Positions 23,712-32,108 of a stretch of 40,672 nt of DNA are shown here, in pieces. Both the position numbers and the translations under genes were made by a program. The notes beneath the pieces were generated by a model. It saw only the letters and a program-made list of their open reading frames with translations, had not been told where the DNA came from and did not search any database. How positions within the stretch are numbered: the stretch's first letter is position 1; every line of letters begins with the position of its first letter. Location: NCBI GenBank assembly GCA_001898785.1, contig MKVE01000032.1, positions 93,095 through 133,766 of the forward strand. The letters run 5' to 3'. The DNA is from Chryseobacterium sp. 36-9. Its GTDB lineage: Bacteria > Bacteroidota > Bacteroidia > Flavobacteriales > Weeksellaceae.

Positions 23712-24614
23712 ATGATTAAGCTTTCACGCGTCTCTACAGAAAGTATAGAGAAAATATTACAAGAAGCGCAGCAGTTTGCTGACGGTAAAATAAGTAAGAT
23801 TAAAGGCGATGTTTTCGCAGCGAATCTCTTTTTTGAGAATAGTACGAGAACTAAAACAAGCTTTGAAGTGGCTCAGAAAAAACTGGGACTTCAGGTCATA
23901 GATTTCGAAACAGACAAAAGCTCTATCGCAAAGGGGGAAACAATGTTGGATACGATCAAAACATTGGAGGCCATTGGTGTGGAAGTTGCAGTTATCAGAC
24001 ACTCAGAAAAACGTTATTATGATGCGTTGAAAGATGCTAAGCTAAGTATTATAAATGCTGGCGACGGTGTAGGAAGTCATCCTTCACAGGCGGTTTTGGA
24101 TGCGCTGACAATAATTCAGGAATTTGGAAAAATCGAAGGTCTTAAAATCGGAATTGTAGGTGATGTGAAGCACAGCCGAGTTGCGAATTCTGATGCTGGA
24201 CTGTTCAGAAGATTGGGTGCGAAAGTTTATTTTTCAGGGCCAGAATTCTGGTTTGATGAAGGAATGCTGGTCAACGGAACTTACATGCAGTTCGATGACC
24301 TGGTAAAAGAAGTGGATGTTTTGATTCTGTTGAGAATCCAGCACGAGCGTCATGAGAGAAACTTCAATTTCAAATCGGAAGATTATCTGAAGAAATTCGG
24401 ATTGACAAAAGAAAGAGAAGCGAAAATGAAACCGACATCCATCATTATGCATCCGGCGCCGATCAACAGAGGGGTGGAAATTGATTCGGAATTGGTTGAA
24501 TGCGAAAGATCGAGAATCTTCAAGCAAATGCAGAACGGCGTTTTTGCTAGAATGGCAATCCTTAAGTATGATTTAGAAAACAGAGGATTCCAATTCATCG
24601 ACTCCAAAAATTAA
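23712..24614 (+). CDS. pyrB: Aspartate carbamoyltransferase catalytic chain
   Basis: 300 residues. PyrB joins carbamoyl phosphate and aspartate, the first committed step of pyrimidine synthesis. The carbamoyl-phosphate motif is FFENSTRTKTSFE (about 41-53), the lysine loop is DKSSIAKGETMLDT, the second site is GDGVGSHPSQAVLDA, and the aspartate-side motif is HPAPINRGVEID. No pyrI regulatory chain follows, so it is likely an unregulated trimer of the Bacillus type. Control would then act on transcription, in keeping with the attenuator-like leader. It is followed by its own terminator and then carA. Confidence 0.96.
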   Translation: MIKLSRVSTESIEKILQEAQQFADGKISKIKGDVFAANLFFENSTRTKTSFEVAQKKLGLQVIDFETDKSSIAKGETMLDTIKTLEAIGVEVAVIRHSEKRYYDALKDAKLSIINAGDGVGSHPSQAVLDALTIIQEFGKIEGLKIGIVGDVKHSRVANSDAGLFRRLGAKVYFSGPEFWFDEGMLVNGTYMQFDDLVKEVDVLILLRIQHERHERNFNFKSEDYLKKFGLTKEREAKMKPTSIIMHPAPINRGVEIDSELVECERSRIFKQMQNGVFARMAILKYDLENRGFQFIDSKN

Positions 24615-24623
24615 AATATTGAT

Positions 24624-24648
24624 TCACGCTTTCGGGCGTGTTTTTTTT
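24624..24648 (+). terminator. Rho-independent terminator after pyrB
   Basis: CACGC (24625-24629) pairs with GCGTG (24636-24640), followed by eight T. carA must therefore be read by read-through or from its own promoter. Confidence 0.8.
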
Positions 24649-24678
24649 GAGTAAAAATCTAAAAGTAAGTATTTAAAC

Positions 24679-24709
24679 TGTCACTCTGAGCTTGTCGAAG
24701 AGTCTGACG
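24679..24709. repeat. REP-like repeat between pyrB and carA
   Basis: CTGTCACTCTGAGCTTGTCG followed by AAGAGTCTGACG is a single arm of the dispersed REP-like family, 18 bp before the carA start. Confidence 0.55.
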
Positions 24710-24726
24710 TTTGATAAAATTTAAAA

Positions 24727-25800
24727 ATGAAAAAGAAATTAATATTAGAATCCGGCGAAGTTTTTCACGGAACGGGATTCGGGGCAGAGCAAGACACTGC
24801 TGGAGAAGTGGTTTTCAACACAGGAATGACGGGTTATCAGGAACTGATTTCCGACCCGAGTTATTGCGGACAAATCGTTTGTATGACTTATCCTTTGATT
24901 GGAAATTATGGCATTAACCGTGATGATTATGAGAGCATTGAACCGGCAATCAAAGGTTTGATTGTAAAGGAACTATGCGATTTGCCTTCCAATTTCAGAA
25001 CGCAAATGACATTAGACGAATTGTTTGAAAAGAAAAATCTGTCAGGGATTTCAGGAATTGATACCAGAAGACTGACAAGAATTTTAAGAAACAAAGGTGT
25101 TGAGAAAGGCAAAATCGTCAATGCAGATGCAGACGAAAAAGCTGTAATCGAAGAGCTAAAAGCGACTCAATTCCCCACAAATCAAGTAGAGCAGGTTTCC
25201 ACAAAAACATCTTACGCAAGTCCGGGAAGAGGTTTCAAAGTGGTTTTGGTAGATTTTGGTTCCAAATTGGGAATCATTCGCGAGTTGTCTCAAAGAAACT
25301 GTGATATCATCGTAGTTTCTCACGACACAACCGCAGAAGAAATTCTATTAATGGATCCAGACGGAATTATGCTTTCCAACGGTCCTGGCGACCCGGAAGA
25401 TAATGCGGAAGCTTTGGTAATGATTCAGAAATTGTTGGGAAAAGTTCCGATTTTTGGGATTTGTCTAGGTCATCAATTGATTGGTCTGGCTTGTGGAGCA
25501 AAAACTTACAAACTGAAATTCGGACATAGAGGTGGAAATCATCCGGTTTTGGATTTGGAAAAAAATAAAGTCGCAATCACTTCTCAAAATCACGGTTACG
25601 CGATTGACCAGGAATCTTTGAAAAATACAGATTTGGTTGAGACTCATATCGCATTGAATGACAGAACAAACGAAGGAGTGAAACACAAAATCCATCCTTG
25701 TTTCTCAGTTCAATACCATCCAGAGGCAAGTCCAGGTCCGGAAGACGCGAATTATCTTTTTGATGATTTCATCACTTTGATGGAGGATTTTAAGAAATAA
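24727..25800 (+). CDS. carA: Carbamoyl-phosphate synthase small (glutaminase) subunit
   Basis: 357 residues. CarA releases ammonia from glutamine and passes it to CarB. The N-terminal half is the small-chain domain (GYQELISDPSYCGQIV and the GIDTRRLTR loop). The C-terminal class I glutaminase has the oxyanion/nucleophile box FGICLGHQL with catalytic Cys246 and the partner HPEASPGPED with His and Glu. Carbamoyl phosphate made here feeds both PyrB and ArgF'. It follows pyrB by 112 bp, with a terminator and a repeat between. A 364-bp repeat region separates it from carB, unusual for two subunits of one enzyme. Confidence 0.97.
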   Translation: MKKKLILESGEVFHGTGFGAEQDTAGEVVFNTGMTGYQELISDPSYCGQIVCMTYPLIGNYGINRDDYESIEPAIKGLIVKELCDLPSNFRTQMTLDELFEKKNLSGISGIDTRRLTRILRNKGVEKGKIVNADADEKAVIEELKATQFPTNQVEQVSTKTSYASPGRGFKVVLVDFGSKLGIIRELSQRNCDIIVVSHDTTAEEILLMDPDGIMLSNGPGDPEDNAEALVMIQKLLGKVPIFGICLGHQLIGLACGAKTYKLKFGHRGGNHPVLDLEKNKVAITSQNHGYAIDQESLKNTDLVETHIALNDRTNEGVKHKIHPCFSVQYHPEASPGPEDANYLFDDFITLMEDFKK

Positions 25801-25840
25801 ATTTAATTAAAACGTTGCTGCTATAAGCTAATAAGTCTTA

Positions 25841-26080
25841 AGTAGGCAGTGACAAAAGCAAAGTAGACAGTTACAAGAGTATAGTAGACAGTCAGAAGAG
25901 TTAAATAGACAATTAGAAGATTTGAGTATACAGTCAGAAGAGTTAAGTAGACAATCAGAAGAGTTAAGTAGATAGTCAGAAGAGTTAAGTATACAGTCAG
26001 AAGAGTTAAGTAGACAATCAGAAGACTTAAGTAGATAGTCAGAAGAGTTAAGTAGACAGTCAGAAGAGCTAAGCAGATAG
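25841..26080. repeat. 21-bp minisatellite between carA and carB
   Basis: Eleven full 21-bp units run head to tail from 25841 to 26071, with a decayed twelfth. The consensus begins AGTAGACAGTCAGAAGAG and ends TTA. Units 1, 2 and 4 are the most diverged. Units 5-7 and 8-10 form a 63-bp higher-order repeat that differs at a single base (GAGTTA against GACTTA), which shows recent duplication. In one forward frame the unit would read SRQSEEL, but stops (AGATAG in units 7, 10 and 12, TGA in unit 1) and lack of a start make it non-coding. The rest of 25801-26164 holds no gene. Confidence 0.95.
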
Positions 26081-26164
26081 TTTCAATTGTAAAGCTGTCA
26101 AAATCAAAAAGAAAATAAAAATCTCCCGACTTCCATCATTGGATTTTGGACAATAAAAGTAAAA

Positions 26165-29100
26165 ATGAAAAGAACAGATATACAAACCATTTTAGTAATC
26201 GGCTCAGGTCCAATCATTATTGGTCAGGCTGCAGAATTTGATTATTCGGGAACACAGGCGTGCCTTTCTTTGAAGGAAGAAGGCTACAAAGTGATTCTGA
26301 TCAATTCCAATCCTGCTACAATAATGACGGATGTGGAGATTGCCGACAAAGTTTATATTGAACCGATTTCTTTGGAATTCGTTTCCAGAATCATTCGCAA
26401 AGAACGTCCGGATGCGCTTCTTCCGACTTTGGGAGGACAAACCGGACTGAATATGGCGGTTGAATTACAGAAATCCGGAATTCTTGAAGAATGTAAAGTA
26501 GAAGTTTTAGGAACGAAGCTTTCAGCAATCAATCAGGCAGAAGACAGAGACCTTTTCCGTGAATTGATGCGAGAATTGAACGAACCGGTTCCGGAATCTG
26601 ACATCGTAACCACAGTTCAAGGCGCTTTGGATTTTGCAGACAGAATCGGTTATCCTGTGATTGTTCGTCCTGCTTTTACAATGGGCGGAACCGGCGGCGG
26701 AATTGCTTCTTCTGAAGCAGAATTAAAAGAAATTGCTGAATTAGGATTGAAACATTCGCCCGTAACACAATGTTTGATTGAAAGATCCATCGCTGGTTTC
26801 AAAGAAATAGAATATGAGGTAATGCGAGATTCCAACGACAATGCGATTGTGGTTTGTAATATGGAAAACATCGACCCGGTTGGTGTTCATACAGGAGATT
26901 CTATTGTGGTAGCGCCTTCGCAGACGCTTTCTGACAGAGAATATCAGTTGTTGAGAAACGCTTCTCTGAAAATCATCAGAGCTTTAGGAATCGAAGGTGG
27001 ATGCAACGTTCAGTTGGCATTAGACCCGCACTCATTTAATTATTATATCATCGAGGTTAATCCTAGAGTGTCACGTTCATCGGCTTTGGCGAGTAAAGCA
27101 ACAGGTTATCCGATTGCGAAAATCGCAGCGAAAATTGCAGTTGGTCTGACATTGGACGAAATCAAAAATCCGGTAACAGGAACATCTTACGCTTGTTTCG
27201 AACCGGCTTTGGATTACCTGGTGACTAAGTTTCCAAGATTCCCTTTCGATAAATTTGAAACGGCGGACAGAAGATTGTCAACTCAGATGAAAGCAACAGG
27301 TGAAGTAATGGCTATCGGAAGAAACTTCGAAGAATCATTGCAAAAAGCCATTCGTTCTTTGGAAACAGGATTGAGACATCTTGGACTTAAGAAAAAACAA
27401 GCGGATGCTTTGACAGACGAAGAAATAGAAAGAAGAATTAGGGTTTGTGATGATGAAAGATTGTTCATCATCGGTGATGCCTTACGAAGAGGTTACGATT
27501 GGGAACAGATTGTGGAATGGAGCAAAATTGACAAATTCTTCATCTGGAAAATCAAGAAACTGATTGATTTCGAAACAACAATCAAAGAAAATAAATTCAA
27601 CAAAGAAATTCTTCTCGAGGCTAAGAAATTAGGTTTCGCAGATTTGAATATCGCGCATCTTTGGGAAACCACTCAGAAAGAAGTGTTCCAGTTCAGAAAA
27701 GATAACGGAATAATGCCGGTTTACAAAATGGTGGACACGTGCGCTGCTGAATTTGAATCGGAAACGCCATATTTCTACGGAACTTATGAAGAAGAAAATG
27801 AAAGCGTAGTTTCTGAAAAAGAAAAAATCATCGTTTTGGGTTCTGGTCCAATCAGAATTGGTCAAGGAGTTGAGTTTGACTATGCAACGGTACATTCGGT
27901 TTGGGCGATTCAGCAGATGGGTTACGAGGCGATTATCATCAACTCCAATCCGGAAACCGTTTCCACAGACTTCTCGATTTCGGATAAATTATACTTCGAA
28001 CCTTTGGCGGAAGAAGACGTGATGAACATCATCGAACTTGAAAAACCAAAAGGCGTTGTGGTTCAGTTTGGAGGACAGACAGCGATTAATTTAGCAGATA
28101 AATTAGCTGCTCATGGCGTTCAGATTTTGGGAACTTCGCTGGAAGATTTGGATAGAGCTGAGAACAGAGATAAATTTGAGAAAGCGCTTCAGGATTTAGG
28201 AATTCCACAACCATTGGGAAAAACTTCGACTTCCAAAGAAGAAGCAATTGTGATTGCCAACGAAATCGGTTATCCTGTTTTGGTCCGTCCGAGTTATGTT
28301 TTGGGAGGCCGTGCTATGGAAATCGTTTACAACGAGAAAGAACTCGCTCATTATATGGAAAATGCGGTGGATGCCAGTCCGGAACATCCTGTTCTGATTG
28401 ACCGTTACCTGACCGGAAAAGAAGTGGAAGTGGATGCGATTTCTGACGGCGAAACCGTAGTGATTCCGGGAATTATGGAACATATAGAAAGGGCAGGTGT
28501 TCACTCCGGAGATTCGATTGCAGTTTATCCGCCTCAGACTTTGACGGAAACTCAAATCAAAACCCTTGAAGATTATACGATAAGATTAGCAAAAGGTTTG
28601 AATGTCATTGGATTAATGAATATCCAGTACGTGATTTCCAACGGCGAAGTTTTCGTCATAGAAGTGAATCCACGTTCGTCCAGAACCGTTCCTTTCTTAT
28701 CGAAAATAACGGATGTTCCGATGGCAAACTTGGCAACCAAAGCCATTCTCGGATCGTCATTGAAAGATTTAGGTTATCAATCCGGATTGGTTCCTAACAA
28801 GGAAGGCGTTTATGTGAAAGTTCCGGTTTTTTCTTTCAGTAAGTTAACGAAAGTGGACATCTCTCTGGGACCAGAAATGAAATCGACGGGAGAAGTAATG
28901 GGGAAAGATTTGACGTTGGAAAAAGCTTTGTACAAAGGCTTAATCGGCGCTGGAAGAAAAGTCCCGACATTCGGTGCAATTCTCTTTACTGTTGCTGATG
29001 CGGACAAAGAAGAAGCTTCTGAATTGGCTAAACGTTTCAACAACGCAGGCTTCAGAATTTGGGCAACGGAAGGAACGGCGAAATTCTTTGAAGAAAAAGG

Positions 29101-29344
29101 AATTCAGACAAAAATCGGTTACAAAATCGGAGAGGAAGATGTGAACCTGATAGATTTGATTCAGAAAGGAAAGGTTCAATATGTGGTCAATACAATGACG
29201 AAAGGCAAACAATCCGAAAGAGATGGTTTCCAGATCCGAAGAATGTCCGTAGAAAACGGCGTTCCTTGTCTGACGTCAATGGACACGGTGGAAGCAATTC
29301 TGAAAGTGATTGAGAGTATGACGTTTAAAATGGAGGCGATGTAA
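26165..29344 (+). CDS. carB: Carbamoyl-phosphate synthase large subunit
   Basis: 1059 residues, normal length. CarB uses ATP, bicarbonate and ammonia from CarA to make carbamoyl phosphate. Two ATP-grasp halves are evident: the first begins [19 protein letters not shown] and the second [18 protein letters not shown] (near residue 556), each with the NSNPXTXXTD motif. GGTGGGIAS and [20 protein letters not shown] belong to the first half, [15 protein letters not shown] to the second. The last 130 residues are the MGS-like allosteric domain ([16 protein letters not shown]). The gene ends at a strong bidirectional terminator. Its start is preceded by the minisatellite, so it may have its own promoter near 26130. 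Confidence 0.97.
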   Translation: MKRTDIQTILVIGSGPIIIGQAAEFDYSGTQACLSLKEEGYKVILINSNPATIMTDVEIADKVYIEPISLEFVSRIIRKERPDALLPTLGGQTGLNMAVELQKSGILEECKVEVLGTKLSAINQAEDRDLFRELMRELNEPVPESDIVTTVQGALDFADRIGYPVIVRPAFTMGGTGGGIASSEAELKEIAELGLKHSPVTQCLIERSIAGFKEIEYEVMRDSNDNAIVVCNMENIDPVGVHTGDSIVVAPSQTLSDREYQLLRNASLKIIRALGIEGGCNVQLALDPHSFNYYIIEVNPRVSRSSALASKATGYPIAKIAAKIAVGLTLDEIKNPVTGTSYACFEPALDYLVTKFPRFPFDKFETADRRLSTQMKATGEVMAIGRNFEESLQKAIRSLETGLRHLGLKKKQADALTDEEIERRIRVCDDERLFIIGDALRRGYDWEQIVEWSKIDKFFIWKIKKLIDFETTIKENKFNKEILLEAKKLGFADLNIAHLWETTQKEVFQFRKDNGIMPVYKMVDTCAAEFESETPYFYGTYEEENESVVSEKEKIIVLGSGPIRIGQGVEFDYATVHSVWAIQQMGYEAIIINSNPETVSTDFSISDKLYFEPLAEEDVMNIIELEKPKGVVVQFGGQTAINLADKLAAHGVQILGTSLEDLDRAENRDKFEKALQDLGIPQPLGKTSTSKEEAIVIANEIGYPVLVRPSYVLGGRAMEIVYNEKELAHYMENAVDASPEHPVLIDRYLTGKEVEVDAISDGETVVIPGIMEHIERAGVHSGDSIAVYPPQTLTETQIKTLEDYTIRLAKGLNVIGLMNIQYVISNGEVFVIEVNPRSSRTVPFLSKITDVPMANLATKAILGSSLKDLGYQSGLVPNKEGVYVKVPVFSFSKLTKVDISLGPEMKSTGEVMGKDLTLEKALYKGLIGAGRKVPTFGAILFTVADADKEEASELAKRFNNAGFRIWATEGTAKFFEEKGIQTKIGYKIGEEDVNLIDLIQKGKVQYVVNTMTKGKQSERDGFQIRRMSVENGVPCLTSMDTVEAILKVIESMTFKMEAM

Positions 29345-29366
29345 ATTCAAATCCAGATAAAAGTAA

Positions 29367-29398
29367 AAAGCGAAAGATTTATTCTTTCGCTTTTTTTA
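29367..29398. terminator. Bidirectional terminator after carB
   Basis: AAAGCGAAAGA (29367-29377) and TCTTTCGCTTT (29383-29393) pair perfectly around TTTAT, with T and A runs on the two sides. The stop of the opposing small gene (29396-29398) lies in its T-run. Confidence 0.88.
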
Positions 29399-29638
29399 TG
29401 GATATTTTTCACTCATTTCTTTGAGGAAAATATTGACTTCCGTATGTTCGGAATAAGGTCGTTCTTTTATTTTGGAAAGACTTTCTTTTTGTTCTTCGGA
29501 AAGTTCGAAATTGAGATTATCTTTGTTTTCGTCAATTTCAGATAAATATGCAGAAATCCTTTCAAGAACTTCTTTTGGAACAGTTTTTAATTTGTCTGTA
29601 ATTTCCTGATATAGAGTTTGATCAGAAATGTCCATCAT
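29396..29638 (-). CDS. Small acidic hypothetical protein, antitoxin-like
   Basis: 80 residues, strongly charged and mostly helical. The N-terminal half (LYQEITDKLKTVPKEVLERI) and the C-terminal half (LSEEQKESLSKIKERPYSEHTEV) recall the antitoxin side of type II toxin-antitoxin modules. The resemblance is weak and no toxin gene is adjacent on either side. ATG 29638 is preferred because the upstream start at 29653 is TTG with a poor context. It lies between carB and a small lipoprotein gene, with which it diverges. Confidence 0.6.
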   Translation of the reverse strand: MMDISDQTLYQEITDKLKTVPKEVLERISAYLSEIDENKDNLNFELSEEQKESLSKIKERPYSEHTEVNIFLKEMSEKYP

Positions 29639-29714
29639 TGATATTTTTATCAAAGTTAGAAAATCATTATAATATGATAATTTAAAATTGTACTTTTAAT
29701 CCAAATAAAAATCT

Positions 29715-30017
29715 ATGAAAGTATCACACATTTTATCTCTAGGGATTTTCTCAACATTATTGTTTTCCTGCGCTACTGTTCATGACAGATTGAATACAGG
29801 AACCATTGTAAGAGACTGTACAGGAACGTACTTAAGAGTTGCAGAAAATGAAGATTACCTGATTTGCAATGCCGAAATTCTGGAATCCAAAAAAGACGGC
29901 GAGAAAGTATCTTTGGTTTATGACAATACGGATAAATGCCCGGAAAGAGACGGCAAAATTATGTGTATGATGTACCACGAGAACAAAGGAATGATAAGAG
30001 TTAAAAACGTCAAATAA
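29715..30017 (+). CDS. Small lipoprotein of unknown function
   Basis: 100 residues. The N-terminus is a lipoprotein signal with hydrophobic ILSLGIFSTLLF and lipobox FSCA, so the mature protein starts at Cys19 and is anchored in a membrane. The mature part is small, with a GTIVRDCTGTYLRV strand and a second cysteine pair (CNAE, CPER, CMM), which may form disulfides. I do not recognise a family. It diverges from the antitoxin-like gene and ends at a strong terminator shared with the opposite gene. Confidence 0.72.
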   Translation: MKVSHILSLGIFSTLLFSCATVHDRLNTGTIVRDCTGTYLRVAENEDYLICNAEILESKKDGEKVSLVYDNTDKCPERDGKIMCMMYHENKGMIRVKNVK

Positions 30018-30031
30018 CTTTTAAACTAAAT

Positions 30032-30064
30032 AAAAAAACCTCATCAATCTGATGAGGTTTTTTT
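30032..30064. terminator. Bidirectional terminator
   Basis: CCTCATCA (30039-30046) and TGATGAGG (30050-30057) pair around ATC, with seven A before and seven T after, which extend the stem. It serves the lipoprotein gene and the convergent gene whose stop lies at 30066. Confidence 0.9.
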
Positions 30065-30065
30065 A

Positions 30066-30932
30066 TCAATTGAATTTTAAATAAGGCTCATTAAAATACT
30101 TACTCGGCTTAATATAAATCTTCTGTGTTTCCGCATCAAAAATCCAAATGAATCTCCTGATCAAATCAGCGCCAAAATAACTCACCTTTTGTGTTTTAAT
30201 ATCTCCTGCGAAAAAACCGGCAGGAACATCTTTCATACTGATATCCGTAACAACTAATTCAGGTAAAGATCCTTGTTTTGTAATTACACTTTTCCCGGCA
30301 GAATTTTTAAACGTTTTTTCACCAGTGATTTTCAGCTTTCTGCTTAGGTCTTTTGAATCCGCAAATGCGTTGCTGTAAAGCAAACCTCCGGAATAACCCG
30401 ATTGCAGAAGGAAATTAGTTTCAAAGGACTCTGTTCCCATTTTATTTTCGCCGACGAGAAAAATTTGCCCGTCCTGATTGGTTGTGTAAGAAACTTCCTT
30501 ATAATCTGTGGTATCGGGAAGTGTGTCATAGATCACGAATTGATTATTATCAAAATCGATTTGATATGTTTTGCCTTTGAAAATTCCGGTTCCTATTTTT
30601 CCGTCAGCTTCCTGTCCTGTCAATTCGTTGTCATAGAACCTGATGTTTTTCCACTCCAGATTTCCAATTTTGACCGAATTATTTTCGCTGATTTCGTCCT
30701 TAAAAACAATGCTTTTTGCTGGTCTTGATCTTTGGGGAGAAATAGAAGCATCTTCCATCGAGATCTGGAACATCAGATTCAAAGAATCCTTATCGTTTAC
30801 TAACGTTTTTACAATAATGTTATTATACTTTGTAATCCTGAAAGGGATGATTTGCTGAGAATTAATCAAAATTCCTGAAAGAATGGATAAAGTGATAATT
30901 GTGTTTTTTATGAACATTGTTTTAATTTTCAT
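30066..30932 (-). CDS. Exported aspartyl-protease-like protein with degenerate active site
   Basis: 288 residues with an N-terminal signal (IKNTIITLSILSGILINSQ). The body looks like the retropepsin-like proteins of Bacteroidetes: an early strand followed by DGKIGTGIFKGKTYQIDFDNNQF, then a second lobe ending FFGADLIRRFIWIFDAETQKIYI-like. The normal DTG catalytic motif is not visible; the equivalent place reads FQISMEDASIS. It may be an inactive relative with a binding role, or a member of another beta-rich family. It diverges from a Crp-family gene by 52 bp, a layout that suggests local control. The call is for fold only. Confidence 0.68.
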   Translation of the reverse strand: MKIKTMFIKNTIITLSILSGILINSQQIIPFRITKYNNIIVKTLVNDKDSLNLMFQISMEDASISPQRSRPAKSIVFKDEISENNSVKIGNLEWKNIRFYDNELTGQEADGKIGTGIFKGKTYQIDFDNNQFVIYDTLPDTTDYKEVSYTTNQDGQIFLVGENKMGTESFETNFLLQSGYSGGLLYSNAFADSKDLSRKLKITGEKTFKNSAGKSVITKQGSLPELVVTDISMKDVPAGFFAGDIKTQKVSYFGADLIRRFIWIFDAETQKIYIKPSKYFNEPYLKFN

Positions 30933-30984
30933 GGTTTTTTCAAATTTAATAAAATAGCTTTACTTTGAACAATAATTTCTGTCA

Positions 30985-31500
30985 ATGTTAGATTTTTTAG
31001 AGACCGAATTGTTTTGGGAAACAAAAACCTTAAAACGAAATGAACTTCTTAAAACTTCCGGAACGATTGATACAAATGTCTATTTTGTACAACAAGGAAG
31101 TATCCGGATTTTTATCGAAGATGAAAATGAGGAACGGATTATCAGGTTTGGTTATCAGGGCAATATCATTGTTTCATTGGATTCTTTTTTGTCAGGTAAA
31201 CCTTCGGAGTTTTATATCCAGGCGATTAAAGCTTCAACTGTCAAAATAGCTTCTAAAAAAGATTTTTATGAACTTATCAATTCCAGCAATGAGAATCTGA
31301 AACTTTGGAGTTCAATCCTGGAAGATCTGGTTTTACAGCAGATTGAACGCGAAAAAGATTTGTTGTACAGTTCTCCGAAAATCCGCTACGAAAGAGTCTT
31401 GAAAAGAAGTCCGAAATTATTTCAGGAAATCCCGAACAAGTACATTGCGAACTATCTCAGGATGTCGCCGGAAACCTTGTCGAGATTGAAAAAATCTTGA
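30985..31500 (+). CDS. Crp-family transcription regulator (short)
   Basis: 171 residues. The sensor barrel (LKRNELLKTSGTIDTNVYFVQQGSIRIFI) is followed by a dimer helix and a short DNA-binding end (IPNKYIANYLRMSPETLSRLKKS). The protein ends at the recognition helix, like the other Crp-like regulators of this window. ATG 30985 is a natural start. It is divergent from the aspartyl-protease-like gene and is followed after 55 bp by a DinB gene on the same strand, which may be its operon partner. The ligand is unknown. Confidence 0.87.
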   Translation: MLDFLETELFWETKTLKRNELLKTSGTIDTNVYFVQQGSIRIFIEDENEERIIRFGYQGNIIVSLDSFLSGKPSEFYIQAIKASTVKIASKKDFYELINSSNENLKLWSSILEDLVLQQIEREKDLLYSSPKIRYERVLKRSPKLFQEIPNKYIANYLRMSPETLSRLKKS

Positions 31501-31555
31501 CTTCAATCAATCTTTTTATCAATGAAGTTTTAGACTTTTGTGAAAAATTTTGACG

Positions 31556-32107
31556 ATGACAATTCCAATTATTCAATTACTTAACGAACTTAAAATCATT
31601 ACTGAAAATAATATCGAATTTGCCAAATCACTGCAGAATCAAAGTAATGAAACACTGAATTTCAGAACATCGGAAAATAGCTGGAGTGTTTTGGAATGTT
31701 TGGAACATCTTAATTTTTACGGTCAATTCTATCTTCCTGAAATCGAAAACCGAATCAATGAAAGTCGCTTTTCCGCAAAAAAGCCAGATTTCAAAAGTGG
31801 AATTTTGGGTAATTATTTTGCTAATATGATGCTTCCGAAAGAAAAGCTCAATAAGATGAAAACTATGAAAACGGCCAATCCGATTCATAAGAAATTGGAC
31901 AAATCGGTTATTGAAGAATTTATCAATCAGCAAAATAAAATGCTCGAATTGCTGGAAAAAGCAAAAACCATTGATTTGGAAAAAACCAAAACTTCAATCA
32001 GCATTTCAAAGTTGATAAAGCTGAAATTAGGCGATACTTTTCGATTCGTTATTTACCACAATTTGAGACATGTCAGACAAGCTGAGAGTGTTGTGAAAAA
32101 TATTTAA
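31556..32107 (+). CDS. DinB-family protein
   Basis: 183 residues forming the four-helix DinB/YfiT-like bundle. Metal ligands would be His in CLEHLNFYG and the pair in YHNLRHVRQ near the C-terminus. Members include thiol transferases (bacillithiol and mycothiol dependent) and many proteins of unknown role. ATG 31556 is chosen over the TTG at 31550. It follows the Crp-family gene and converges on a methyltransferase whose stop lies one base away, with no terminator between them. Confidence 0.87.
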   Translation: MTIPIIQLLNELKIITENNIEFAKSLQNQSNETLNFRTSENSWSVLECLEHLNFYGQFYLPEIENRINESRFSAKKPDFKSGILGNYFANMMLPKEKLNKMKTMKTANPIHKKLDKSVIEEFINQQNKMLELLEKAKTIDLEKTKTSISISKLIKLKLGDTFRFVIYHNLRHVRQAESVVKNI

Positions 32108-32108
32108 A

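Noticed and set aside
25883-25966. Heptad-coding reading (SRQSEEL) of the 21-bp array as a coiled-coil protein
   Set aside because: Stops occur in the same frame in units 1, 7, 10 and 12 and no start codon precedes the array. It is treated as non-coding.
25841-26080. CRISPR array
   Set aside because: The repeats are directly adjacent without spacers, and no cas gene is near.
29396-29638. Toxin-antitoxin locus
   Set aside because: The antitoxin-like gene stands alone; the neighbouring genes are carB and a lipoprotein, neither of them a toxin.
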